Source: Gemmatimonadota bacterium (GTDB lineage: Bacteria; Gemmatimonadota; Gemmatimonadetes; Longimicrobiales; Gaopeijiaceae). Taken from it: a stretch of 64,000 bases of DNA. Position 1 is the stretch's first letter. Each line of letters begins with the position of its first letter. Both the position numbers and the translations under genes were made by a program. The stretch is from positions 114,020-178,019 of the forward strand of contig JAQBXY010000005.1 in the NCBI GenBank assembly GCA_027623325.1, read 5' to 3'. This document shows, piece by piece, positions 25,919 to 34,583 of this stretch. Below the pieces are notes generated by a model, which was given only the letters and a program-made list of their open reading frames with translations, had not been told where the DNA came from and ran no database searches.

Positions 25919-28900
25919 TCAGGCAAAGTTCTTGATGCCCGGGGCGTTGTGTCGCAGCGCGGTGAGATAACGAAAAGGGGTCGGCGCGGGCGGATCGGAA
26001 TCGGCCTCATGGTCGAGCGGATCGGGTAGCGAGGGGTGCAACTCCGACGCCTGTGACCGCGAAAGGCCGCGCCTCCGAACTGGGGTTCCAGGGACTCTGA
26101 GCGACTGGACTTCGTGTGCGATCACATTGAGGGTCGCGCCGTCTTTCTGAAGTCTGCCACGCACGACCAGAAACGGTTCCATACGAACTGCGGTGCGGTC
26201 ACGCTGATAGATATCAGGCTTCACAATAACGTTTATGGGACCGTATTCATCTTCCATCAGGACAAAGACATAGCCCTTAGCAGTTCCAGGGCGTTGGCGT
26301 GTAGTTACGAGGCCGGCAACCCGTACCGTACTGCCCTGTTCGAGGTGGGGCAGGCGGTCGGAGGTGACGGTGTCAGCGGGCAGAGAATCCTGGAGTAGCG
26401 CGAGCGGATGGAGATCGGCAGAGAAGTGCAGCATGCGGTACTCCGCGATCATCTGGTCGTGCGCCTCCAGATCCGGGAATGCGAGTCCGGCGTAGGGGTC
26501 GTCCAGCGCCAGTTCGGTCTGGGCGTGGTCGTCTCGTCCGCCTGTGCGTTCCTGGTCGGTCTCGGGACCGAGCCACAGACCGGTCTGCCAGAGGAGCTCA
26601 CGCCGCGTGAGGCCGAATCCCTCGAAGCCTCCAACCCAGATGAGGTTTTCGATGGACGGTCGTTTGAGGGCAGCGGGCGTCCGGCGAAGAAAATCGAGCA
26701 GCGAGCGGTAGGGGCCGGTCCTTTCCCGCTCCGCCACGATCCGTTCGGCGATCGCCGTTCCCCAGCCACGCACGAATCCGAGGCCGATGCGCAGATGATC
26801 TCCTTCCGCGGTGCACTCCACGCGGCTCCGATTGATGTCGGGTAGGAGCGTCTTGATGCCGTTTCTGCGTGCGTCCCGACCGAGGGCGTCGAGCGAATAG
26901 AACCCCATCGGCTGGTTGTTGAAGAGCCCGACGTAGAACTCGATCGGGTAATAGTGGCGCAGCCATGCGGACTGGTACGCGAGCAGGCCGAAAGCCGCCG
27001 CATGCGACTTGGGGAAGCCGAATTCGGAAAATGCCGTCACCTGAGCGAAAACCTCACGTGACGTGGTTTCGTCGACTCCGTTCAGCATGGCGCCGGCTCG
27101 AAAGTCTTCCCAATGGCTGGCGAGGGCCTCCTTGGAACGCTTTCGACTCATCGCGCGCCGCAGAGACTCGGCCTGCCCGTCGGAGAAATTCGCAAGAGCC
27201 TGACAGACCTTGAGGACCTGATCTTGGAAAATGATGACGCCCAGCGTCTCTCCGAGCGCCTCTTTCAGGAGGGGATGGGGGTAGGGGACCTCGTATCCTG
27301 GGTTTTCTCGCAGCATTTCCCGGCGGCGGACGTACGGATTCACGGCTCCACCTACGATCGGGCCCGGGCGCACGATCGCGACCTGGACCGATAGATCGTC
27401 CAGATTCCTGGGCCGGGTGCGCCGCACCATTTGAATCTGGGCGCGGCTTTCGATCTGGAAGAGTCCGACCGTGTCCCCTGAGCAGATCCGGTCGTAAATG
27501 ACTTCGTCTTCGAAGTCGATCCGAGAGAGGTCCGGGGCCTGCCCGCTCCGCTCCGCGATCAGATCGATGCTTTCCTCCACGAGTGAGAGCATGCCCAGCG
27601 CGAGGAAGTCGATCTTGATGAACCCGGCATCCTCACAGGAATCCTTGTCCCATTGGCAAAGAACACGGCCCTCCCAGGCAGCCGGTTCGAGCGGGACGAT
27701 CTCGACCAGGGGCCGACTGGAGATGATCATGCCGCCGACGTGCTGCGATATGTGGCGGGGCAGGCCCGCGACGTCCTCCGAAAGATCTCCCAGGAGTTTC
27801 CAAAGATGGCCATCGGCTCGGTCCTTGAACTCGGGCAGCGAGGCGATTTCGTCCGCGAGACCACTCGCGGAGCGGTGTTCGGCCAACTTGGACAGCTTCT
27901 CCAACTCTCCCATGGGCAGATCGAGGGCTTTGCCGATTTCCCGGACCGCTGATTTGAGGCGGTAGGTGGGGAAGGTGCACACCAGCCCCGTGTGTTCGTA
28001 GCCGTACTTCTCGTATACCCGGAGAATCAGCTGTTCGCGGATATCGCGCGGGAAATCGAGATCGATATCCGGCACACTGCGAAGGGCTTCGTTGAGGAAT
28101 CGACCGAGAAAGAGGTTGTTCTTCACCGGATCGATGTGCGATAGCCCGATCAGATAACAGATGATCGAGGAAACGGACGAGCCCCGGCCTCGTCCTGCCG
28201 GAAGTCCAGAAATCGCTCGAGGAGCTTGCCCCCGGACCTCGCGGGCGACGACGGCCGCCAACTCCATGATGTCCCGATAGACCAGAAAAAAGCCTGCGAG
28301 CCCGTGAAGATCGACGAGGGAGAGTTCGGTGTGCAGGCGTTCCTCGGCGTCCCGCTCCTCCTTGCTTCCCGATTCGTAGAGTTCACCGATCTTCGCGAGG
28401 CACATCGCGGCGAGCGATTCGAGGGCTCCCCCCCGCTGCGACCCCTCGAAATTGGGGAACTCGTAGCCCAGGTCTTCCGTCAGATCGAATTGGGCGCACC
28501 GCTCCGCGATGAGGAGTGTGTTCGCGAGCGCCTCGGGGCGGCTCTGAAAGCGATGGCGCATCTCCCAGGGTGGTGCCAGGTGGAAGAGGCCGTTGGCTCT
28601 CCGGACGCCGTGTGCGCCGTCGAGTGTCTTGCGATTTCGAATCGAGACGAGCACGTCCTGGAGGCGATGGCGTTCGGGGCGATGGTAGTGGACGTTGCCG
28701 GTCGCGACGACGCCGAGCCCGAGGCGTCCTGCGAGGCGTCCCAGGGCTTTGTTGCGAGCACTGTCTCCTTTCACTGCATTGTCTTGCAGTTCTACGAACA
28801 CGCTTCCGGGGCCAAAAGCCGAAACGAACCGGCCAGTCAGTTCCTCCGCTTGGGCCACGGAGGACTCGAGGGCCGCGGCCACAGGGCCGCTGCTGCACCC

Positions 28901-29302
28901 GGTCAGCAGAATCAGTCCGTCGGCGAGTTCGAGCAGTGAGTCGAGGCCCAAGCGGGGGGTGCCCCGCTCCGACTCCCTATGGGCCCGACTGATGAGACGG
29001 CAGAGATGGGCATACCCTGTGGGGTTTTCGGCCAGGAGCGTGACGTGATGGCCGCCCTCTGGCTCCTCCACCCCCGGAAAGCAGCCCCGAAGTGTGATTT
29101 CAGCGCCCGTGATGGGTTGCAGATTCGCTCTCCGGGCCGCGTGGGCAAACTCCATCGACCCATAGAGGCCGTTGTGGTCGGTAAGAGCGAGGGCAGGGTA
29201 GCCGAGCTCCACGGCTCGTATCGCGAGTTCTTCGGGGTGGGATGCACCATCCAGGAATGAGAAGCCTGAGTGGCAGTGCAGCTCGACGTAGGGAATCGTC
29301 AA
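25919..29302 (-). CDS. dnaE2: Error-prone DNA polymerase DnaE2 (ImuC)
   Basis: This 1127-residue C-family polymerase is of the accessory, translesion type. The N-terminal PHP domain (VELHCHSGFSFLDGASHPEEL) is followed by the polymerase palm, with acidic residues at D412, D414 and D416 in PDIDLDFPRD. Helix-hairpin-helix and OB-fold (VRVAGLVTTRQRPGTAKG) regions come later. DnaE2 normally works with ImuB in DNA-damage mutagenesis. The start is a TTG at 29302 preceded by GGAG with 6-base spacing. Its promoter closely matches that of imuB 27 kb away. The other strand just upstream carries the OsmC-like selenoprotein gene. Confidence 0.95.
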   Translation of the reverse strand: MTIPYVELHCHSGFSFLDGASHPEELAIRAVELGYPALALTDHNGLYGSMEFAHAARRANLQPITGAEITLRGCFPGVEEPEGGHHVTLLAENPTGYAHLCRLISRAHRESERGTPRLGLDSLLELADGLILLTGCSSGPVAAALESSVAQAEELTGRFVSAFGPGSVFVELQDNAVKGDSARNKALGRLAGRLGLGVVATGNVHYHRPERHRLQDVLVSIRNRKTLDGAHGVRRANGLFHLAPPWEMRHRFQSRPEALANTLLIAERCAQFDLTEDLGYEFPNFEGSQRGGALESLAAMCLAKIGELYESGSKEERDAEERLHTELSLVDLHGLAGFFLVYRDIMELAAVVAREVRGQAPRAISGLPAGRGRGSSVSSIICYLIGLSHIDPVKNNLFLGRFLNEALRSVPDIDLDFPRDIREQLILRVYEKYGYEHTGLVCTFPTYRLKSAVREIGKALDLPMGELEKLSKLAEHRSASGLADEIASLPEFKDRADGHLWKLLGDLSEDVAGLPRHISQHVGGMIISSRPLVEIVPLEPAAWEGRVLCQWDKDSCEDAGFIKIDFLALGMLSLVEESIDLIAERSGQAPDLSRIDFEDEVIYDRICSGDTVGLFQIESRAQIQMVRRTRPRNLDDLSVQVAIVRPGPIVGGAVNPYVRRREMLRENPGYEVPYPHPLLKEALGETLGVIIFQDQVLKVCQALANFSDGQAESLRRAMSRKRSKEALASHWEDFRAGAMLNGVDETTSREVFAQVTAFSEFGFPKSHAAAFGLLAYQSAWLRHYYPIEFYVGLFNNQPMGFYSLDALGRDARRNGIKTLLPDINRSRVECTAEGDHLRIGLGFVRGWGTAIAERIVAERERTGPYRSLLDFLRRTPAALKRPSIENLIWVGGFEGFGLTRRELLWQTGLWLGPETDQERTGGRDDHAQTELALDDPYAGLAFPDLEAHDQMIAEYRMLHFSADLHPLALLQDSLPADTVTSDRLPHLEQGSTVRVAGLVTTRQRPGTAKGYVFVLMEDEYGPINVIVKPDIYQRDRTAVRMEPFLVVRGRLQKDGATLNVIAHEVQSLRVPGTPVRRRGLSRSQASELHPSLPDPLDHEADSDPPAPTPFRYLTALRHNAPGIKNFA

Positions 29303-29331
29303 AAAGGTCTCCGCGACACATATCGTTGGAC

Positions 29332-29364
29332 ACCGAAAATAAACCGAAGATGGGTGCTGTGCAA
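29332..29364 (-). promoter_or_regulatory. dnaE2 promoter with overlapping direct-repeat operator
   Basis: On the minus strand, TTGCAC (29364-29359) is followed by a 17-base spacer and TATTTT (29341-29336). Transcription would start near 29329, leaving a leader of about 27 bases with the GGAG site. Overlapping the spacer and -10 are two plus-strand repeats, ACCGAAAAT (29332-29340) and ACCGAAGAT (29343-29351), 11 bases apart. The same arrangement occurs before imuB with 18 of 20 bases identical. Confidence 0.65.
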
Positions 29365-29432
29365 CGAAGTTCGCTTGCCGGCTAGGCTGTCAGAGGCCAC
29401 TCTCGTCCGTTCGGACAAACCCTGGGAGTGTC

Positions 29433-29891
29433 ATGACCGACATCGTCTATACCGCCAACATCCGCATCGACCGAATCAAGGGCCCGTACCGCCACGCCTG
29501 GATTCCCGCCCACGAGGGCCCCGTGGAGTTCGGCGTCCACGGTGCTATCAAGGAGCACTACGGAGCCAACCCAGACCGCGAAATCTCAACGACGATCGAT
29601 TACGTGATCGCCGCTGCCGGTGGCTGACTAACCGGTACCTTCGGAGGCGCGCTGGAGGCGCGCGGGATCCATGCAGGCGAAGGTCACCTCAGCGCCGATG
29701 TGCGGGGCGAGGTGGGTAAGGAAGACGGGGTCCTGGTGATTCGCCGGGTCTTCGTCACGTACCGACTGAAGGCGGACGAAGAGCACCGTGAGACCATCGA
29801 ACGGGTTCACGGCTTTCACCACGATCGGTGTCCGGTCTACCGCACGCTGAAGAACTCCATCGAGATCACGACGGAGTATCAGCTCGGCTAG
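29433..29891 (+). CDS. OsmC/Ohr-family peroxiredoxin-like protein, predicted selenoprotein (UGA = Sec65)
   Basis: Read through the TGA at 29625-29627, the frame gives one 152-residue OsmC-family protein. Residues before the TGA (TTIDYVIAAAGG) and after it (LTGTFGGALEARGI) match the family's core helix, in which the residue at this point is the peroxidatic cysteine. The second conserved cysteine is intact at C133 in DRCPVYRTLKNSIEI. OsmC/Ohr proteins reduce organic hydroperoxides with this Cys pair, so Sec at the attacking position would make a more reactive enzyme. A GC hairpin just downstream fits a bacterial SECIS. GGGAG precedes the ATG by 5 bases. The alternative is a pseudogene with a nonsense change exactly at the catalytic codon, which I think less likely. 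Confidence 0.82.
29628..29670 (+). promoter_or_regulatory. Candidate bacterial SECIS element
   Basis: Directly after the TGA, GCGCGC (29647-29652) and GCGCGC (29658-29663) form a 6-bp stem around a 5-base loop, TGGAG. A weaker lower stem pairs GG and ACCT with GGG and TCC (29634-29640 with 29664-29670). The loop begins 25 bases after the TGA and has G at its second position; both agree with what is known of bacterial SECIS elements, which SelB reads. The stem lies within coding sequence, as required. Confidence 0.6.
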
Positions 29892-29897
29892 AGGTTC

Positions 29898-30932
29898 CTA
29901 AACCTGGCGGAAGAGCGTCTTCCCCTCACTCAGAAGGTCTCCGCACGCCACTGCGACCCGTTCCGCCATACTCTTTTCGGCGGCTTTCAAGTACGAGCGA
30001 GGGTCGTAGAGCTTCTTGTCACCGATCTCGCCATCGACCCTCAGGACCGATTCGTAGTTCACCATCATGTGGTCGACGATGGGCCGCGTGAAGGCGTACT
30101 GAGCGTCGGTATCCACGTTCATCTTGATGACACCGTAGGCCAGAGTCTCCCGAATCTCCTCGAGGAGGCTCCCCGAGCCTCCGTGGAAGACGAGGTCCAT
30201 CGCAGCCGCAGCGCCGTGTTTCGCGGTAACCGCGGCCTGGCCGTCCTTCAAGATCTCCGGACGGAGCTTCACGGCACCGGGCTTGTAGTGACCGTGCACG
30301 TTGCCGAAGGTGGCTGCGAAGGTGAAGCGACCGAGGTCGTGGAGAGCCTCGTAGACCGTCACCATGTCTTCCGGCGTCGTGTACAACTTGTCCTCGGGCG
30401 TGTCGTGGCTTCCGGCGGACCCGTCTTCCTCTCCACCGACGACACCGGCTTCGACTTCGAGAATGATTTCATTCTCAGCGCACAGAGTCAGGTATTCCCG
30501 TGAAATCGCCATGTTCTCCGCGATCGGGAGAACGGAGGCGTCGAGCATGTGGTTCTGAAAGAGGTTGGATTCGCCCCGCGCCCTTCGTGCCGTTGTGGCT
30601 GCGATCAACGGCTTCAGGAAGCCCGCAGCCTTGTCCGGCTGGCAGTGATCCGTATTGAGCGCAATCAGGACGTCGTACTGCTCGGCGAGACGGTGCGCAG
30701 CTTCGGCCAGGATGATGCATCCGTAGGCCGCGTTCTTGTGGTTCAGGCCAGACGCGAACTGTCCCGCACCGGTCGAGAACTGGATGATTCCGTCGGACTT
30801 CGTGTCGGCGAAGCCCTTCATCGCCGCGTTCAACGTGATGATCGATGTGACGTTGATCGCCGGGTAGGCATAGTCGGCGCCTTGGGCGGCGTCGAGCATC
30901 TGAGCGAACTGTGCGGGGGACGCGATCGGCAT
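29898..30932 (-). CDS. fba: Class II fructose-bisphosphate aldolase
   Basis: This 344-residue zinc aldolase reversibly splits fructose-1,6-bisphosphate. It belongs to the longer class IIA type. Zinc and active-site segments are NTDHCQPDKAAGF, EIILEVEAGVVGGEEDG, FGNVHGHYKPGAVKL and FHGGSGSLLEEI. The start at 30932 (MPIASPAQFAQML) is preferred over an upstream frame with no family character. It is convergent with the OsmC-like gene, 6 bases apart. With the PEP synthase at 40334-43021 it supports gluconeogenesis. Confidence 0.95.
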   Translation of the reverse strand: MPIASPAQFAQMLDAAQGADYAYPAINVTSIITLNAAMKGFADTKSDGIIQFSTGAGQFASGLNHKNAAYGCIILAEAAHRLAEQYDVLIALNTDHCQPDKAAGFLKPLIAATTARRARGESNLFQNHMLDASVLPIAENMAISREYLTLCAENEIILEVEAGVVGGEEDGSAGSHDTPEDKLYTTPEDMVTVYEALHDLGRFTFAATFGNVHGHYKPGAVKLRPEILKDGQAAVTAKHGAAAAMDLVFHGGSGSLLEEIRETLAYGVIKMNVDTDAQYAFTRPIVDHMMVNYESVLRVDGEIGDKKLYDPRSYLKAAEKSMAERVAVACGDLLSEGKTLFRQV

Positions 30933-31029
30933 GGTCAGGCGATGGCTGGGGTGCACACGGAGACGAGCCCGAAATGTAGAGGATTCGTGGTGGGGGTGGC
31001 CACCTAGCAGCCCGAAATCGACTCGCGCC

Positions 31030-32079
31030 TCAATAGAGCCGAATCGTATCCAGCACGTTGAGTAGCGGAGCGGCGTTCACGTATCGCTGCAGATTGTCGC
31101 AAAAGAGGTCGACAATACGCCCGTTCTCGCGATCGCTCGTGCTTGCGGAATGCGGACTCACGAGCACGTTGGGCATACTCCACAGCGGGCTGTCGGTCGG
31201 AAGTGGTTCCTCAGCGAAGACGTCGAGGTAGGCCCCGCCCAGGTGACCCGACTGCAGTGCGGAAACGAGGGCCGGCTCGTCGACGAGGGCTCCCCTCCCG
31301 ATGTTGATCAGAGCCGCCCCTACAGGGAGCGAGGCCAGTTCTGCAGCGCCGATCATGCCTTCGGTCTCATCGGTATGCGGGGCAATCAGGACGAGGAAGT
31401 CGGCGTCGGGAAGGTGCGAAGTCAGTTCGGCAGGACCGACGAGGAGGTCGACCGGGAGGTTGGGTGCCGCCGCATCCGGGTGGCGCTTCACCCCGACGAC
31501 GCGCATTCCGAAGGCTTGGGCGAATCGGGCGACCTCCGTGCCCACGGCGCCGAGTCCGACGATGACGACGTTACGGCCCGCGAGGTCCGTGCCCGCGTAC
31601 CGTTCCCAGTGCGGGCGACGTTGCTCTTCGATAATGTGGAGCGCGCTCCGGCTGTGCATGAGCATGCACATCGCCACGAACTCCGCCAACGGAATCGCGT
31701 GGACACCGCGCGCGGTGGTAAAGACGGTGTTGGGCATGCGTGCCGCATAGTCGAGCCGGCGCACGAACTGGCCAATGCCTGCGCTCGTCGCCTGGATCCA
31801 GCGCACGTGCGGGGCTACCTCCGGCAGATCGTCCAGGTGGGTGCGGTCGAAGTCGAAGAGAATCGTCGCGGTGTGCAGGAGGGCGAGCCATTCCGCCTCC
31901 TGACCGGGTGTGCGATCTCGGTCCTGGCCCTTGTGATCTGCAGCGTACCGTGGAGGGCTCAGAAGGTCGGGTCGATAGGTCACCGCTAGCGCTGGGACTG
32001 CGGCCCGTATCCGCTCCACGAGGTCAGGCTCGATATAGCTCGCGATCACGATGTGATCCGGCATTTTGGGGGTGGTCAT
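31030..32079 (-). CDS. D-2-hydroxyacid dehydrogenase family protein
   Basis: This 349-residue NAD(P)-dependent dehydrogenase of the D-isomer-specific family interconverts 2-hydroxy and 2-keto acids. It has the nucleotide motif VVIVGLGAVGTEVARFAQAFG, the catalytic arginine region INIGRGALVDEPAL, the glutamate region LDVFAEEPLP and the histidine in VLVSPHSAS. The N-terminal 100 residues are more divergent. Its ATG overlaps the symporter stop (ATGA at 32076-32079), so it may act on the 2-keto or hydroxy acid imported by that transporter. The substrate is inferred, not shown. Confidence 0.88.
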   Translation of the reverse strand: MTTPKMPDHIVIASYIEPDLVERIRAAVPALAVTYRPDLLSPPRYAADHKGQDRDRTPGQEAEWLALLHTATILFDFDRTHLDDLPEVAPHVRWIQATSAGIGQFVRRLDYAARMPNTVFTTARGVHAIPLAEFVAMCMLMHSRSALHIIEEQRRPHWERYAGTDLAGRNVVIVGLGAVGTEVARFAQAFGMRVVGVKRHPDAAAPNLPVDLLVGPAELTSHLPDADFLVLIAPHTDETEGMIGAAELASLPVGAALINIGRGALVDEPALVSALQSGHLGGAYLDVFAEEPLPTDSPLWSMPNVLVSPHSASTSDRENGRIVDLFCDNLQRYVNAAPLLNVLDTIRLY

Positions 32080-33491
32080 GCGCGGCTCTTCGAGGCGCGA
32101 AGCGCGAAGACTGCCGTAAAAGCGACGCCCGAGGCGATGATGCCGAGGAGCGTGGGGTCGAGCCACCGAGAGATCTGGCCGAGTTCGGACATGCGGACGG
32201 CGAACAACCCGGTGACTCCAGCACCGATGGCGGCGAGCGCCTCGGGCACGCCGGGCCGCCTCGTGTGCAGACCCGCGACGACGGGCACGAATAGAGAGAC
32301 GCTCAGGACCGAGTAGAAGACGGTCAGCGAGCCGATGACGGTCGGGATCACGATAGCCAGGAGGACCCCGAGAGCACCCCCCCCGACCGCCGCGAGCCGT
32401 GCCACGGTGAGTACCTGGGCGTCGGTGGCGTCGGGTCGGAGATACCGCTTGTAAAGATCCTTCGAGAGCGACGTCGACAGCATGAACAGAATCGTGTCGG
32501 CGCTACTCACCTCGGCCGAGAAGACCGCGGCGAGACCTAGCGCTCCAAAGACAGCAGGCAGTCCCAACGTGAGGACTGTCGGGACCGCGAACTCCGGGTT
32601 CGTGAGGTTCGGTGCGTACACATGAGCGATCATGCCGAGCAGGGGTGGCGCGAACGCGAACACGAGTAGAACGATGCCCTGGAGTCCCACTCCGATGCGC
32701 AGAGTGCGCTCGTCCATGACCCCAAAGGCCTTCTGGAGCAGGCCCGGCGAAACGATGAACGCAGGCACGATGAGTACGAAAAAGATCACACCTGACTGTG
32801 CCCAGAAATTCAGGTATTCGGGGTCGGGCGGAGCCGCCGCAACGACTGCGTCCCACCCCCCCGCCATGGAAAGGGCGAGCGGAACTCCGATCGCGAATCC
32901 CAGGAGGAGAACCGCGAGCTGAACGATGTTGACCCAGGCCGACGCGAGGAGTCCACCCGCGCTGAAGTAGGCCGTCATCACGATGCCACCCACCAGTGCG
33001 CCCGCCCACCGGGGAGTGCCGAGCACCCACTCGAAGATCTGCGACATGGCGATCAGCTGCGCCGCGAGAATGACGAGGGTGATCACCCAAAGCAGGGAAG
33101 CGACCGTTGCTCGCACTGGGCTTCCGTATCGGTGCTCCAGGTAGTCACCGGCGGTGTACAGCCCCTGCTCGGAGGCGACCCTCCAGATCCGGGGTCCGAT
33201 CCAGAACGCGAGAAAGAGAGATCCGATGCCTGCGGATCCGACCCACCACCACGCAGAGATTCCGACCGTGTAGCCCAGGCCCGATGCTCCGATGATGGAG
33301 CCCGCGCCGATATTCGCGGCCAGGAAGGTCGAGAAGGTCAGCGCGGGTCCGAGCCTGCGATCCGCCACGAAGAAGCTCCCGCTTCCTTGGACGCGCTTCG
33401 CCACCCACAGGCCGAAGGCGATCAAGGCCAGCGAGTAGCCGAGGAGAACGCCTAGCTGAAGGGCTACAGGCGCGTTGGCGTCAGGACTCAC
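32076..33491 (-). CDS. Sodium:solute symporter family protein
   Basis: This 471-residue SSS-family Na+ symporter has about 13 membrane segments. The first helix is GVLLGYSLALIAFGLWVA, the unwound first core helix area is TFLAANIGAGSIIGASGLGY, and the sodium-site region is AVFSAEVSSADTILFMLSTSL. The start is a GTG at 33491 without a strong ribosome-binding site. It is distinct in sequence from the symporter at 6040-7500 and has no DUF3311 partner. Coupling to the hydroxyacid dehydrogenase suggests an organic-acid substrate. Confidence 0.9.
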   Translation of the reverse strand: MSPDANAPVALQLGVLLGYSLALIAFGLWVAKRVQGSGSFFVADRRLGPALTFSTFLAANIGAGSIIGASGLGYTVGISAWWWVGSAGIGSLFLAFWIGPRIWRVASEQGLYTAGDYLEHRYGSPVRATVASLLWVITLVILAAQLIAMSQIFEWVLGTPRWAGALVGGIVMTAYFSAGGLLASAWVNIVQLAVLLLGFAIGVPLALSMAGGWDAVVAAAPPDPEYLNFWAQSGVIFFVLIVPAFIVSPGLLQKAFGVMDERTLRIGVGLQGIVLLVFAFAPPLLGMIAHVYAPNLTNPEFAVPTVLTLGLPAVFGALGLAAVFSAEVSSADTILFMLSTSLSKDLYKRYLRPDATDAQVLTVARLAAVGGGALGVLLAIVIPTVIGSLTVFYSVLSVSLFVPVVAGLHTRRPGVPEALAAIGAGVTGLFAVRMSELGQISRWLDPTLLGIIASGVAFTAVFALRASKSRA

Positions 33492-33512
33492 GACAAAGAG
33501 TGCACAGGCGAT

Positions 33513-34580
33513 CTACTCGTTGCCTAGGTCCGAAACGCTCGGAATTCCCGGGAGCCCCTGTGCCATGCGGACCGCTCGCAGGATGGCTTCGGCCATGACG
33601 TCGGCCGCGAGGGCGCCGATGACGGTCACACTAGCTTCTCCCGTCCATGCGCCGGTCGCCAATGAAAAGACGGTGTCCCCATCTCCAGCGGTGTGCGCCG
33701 GGTAGATCGCGCGGGCGAGCCCATCCTGTGCCATCTGGGCGATTTTTGTCGTTTGCGACTTCGTGAGCGTGGCGTTCGTGGCGACGACCCCGATGGTCGT
33801 GTTCGCACCCGCCTCGGCCTCCGGGTTCGTGCCGGCTTCGCGAAGCACACGTCGCATGTCGACGAAGCCGGTGCCGTCGGGGGTGCGCGCGCCCGCTACG
33901 ATTCGTCCGGTCGCGGGATCGACGATGTCGCCCACCGCATTCACCGCGACGGCTGCTGCGACGGTGAGCCCGCTCGCGAGCGTGATCGACGCGGTACCGA
34001 ATCCGCCCCTCATGGACTGCGTCGGTCCGCGCATTTTTCCGACCGTTGCTCCGGCGCCCGCTCCCACTGAGCCTTCGGTCGCATCAGCTGAACTCGCGGC
34101 TGCGGCTGCGGCGTATCCGCACTCCGGTCCGGGGCGGATCTTCGCGTCGCCCTCGAGGCCCAGGTCGTACAGAATCGCGCCGGCCACGATGGGCACGACC
34201 TTGTTGCCGACTCGATAGCCGATGTCACGCTCGTCGAGATAACGCATGACCCCGTCGGCCGTGCTGAGCCCGAACGCCGCGCCACCCGCGAGCACGATCG
34301 CGTTCACGCGCTCGACCGTGTTCACCGGGTCCAAGAGTGCGATCTCTCGTGTGCCGGGCGCGCTTCCGCGCACGTCGACACCTCCGACCGCTCCCGCGCG
34401 CGCCAGAATGACGGTGCATCCGGTCGGTCGCTCGGAGAGCGTATGGTGCCCCAGCTCGAGCCCCTCCACTGCGGTGATACCGAAGGCCCCTTGATTCGGC
34501 CGTTGCTGCGCCGCACAAGCCGCCTGAGCAATCGGGGCCCCCGCGAGGAGGGCCCCGATCAAGAACGTCCGTCTGTCCAC
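33513..34580 (-). CDS. P1 (S58, DmpA-like) family peptidase with Tat-type signal
   Basis: This 355-residue protein belongs to the P1/DmpA self-cleaving Ntn-type family, with GLELGHHTL, the conserved VLAGGAAFGLSTADGVM, and GVVATNATLTKSQTTKIAQM around the expected cleavage and nucleophile region. The N-terminus MDRRTFLIGALLAGAP has a twin-arginine motif, so it is probably exported folded. Family members are aminopeptidases or amidases acting on short or beta-amino peptides. It starts 3 bases after the PQQ-type gene ends, in one transcription unit. Confidence 0.87.
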   Translation of the reverse strand: MDRRTFLIGALLAGAPIAQAACAAQQRPNQGAFGITAVEGLELGHHTLSERPTGCTVILARAGAVGGVDVRGSAPGTREIALLDPVNTVERVNAIVLAGGAAFGLSTADGVMRYLDERDIGYRVGNKVVPIVAGAILYDLGLEGDAKIRPGPECGYAAAAAASSADATEGSVGAGAGATVGKMRGPTQSMRGGFGTASITLASGLTVAAAVAVNAVGDIVDPATGRIVAGARTPDGTGFVDMRRVLREAGTNPEAEAGANTTIGVVATNATLTKSQTTKIAQMAQDGLARAIYPAHTAGDGDTVFSLATGAWTGEASVTVIGALAADVMAEAILRAVRMAQGLPGIPSVSDLGNE

Positions 34581-34583
34581 TCG

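Noticed and set aside
29433..29627. A separate 64-residue protein, with a second short protein at 29700-29891.
   Set aside because: Both pieces are in one frame and together make a full OsmC-family protein; reading the TGA as Sec explains both.
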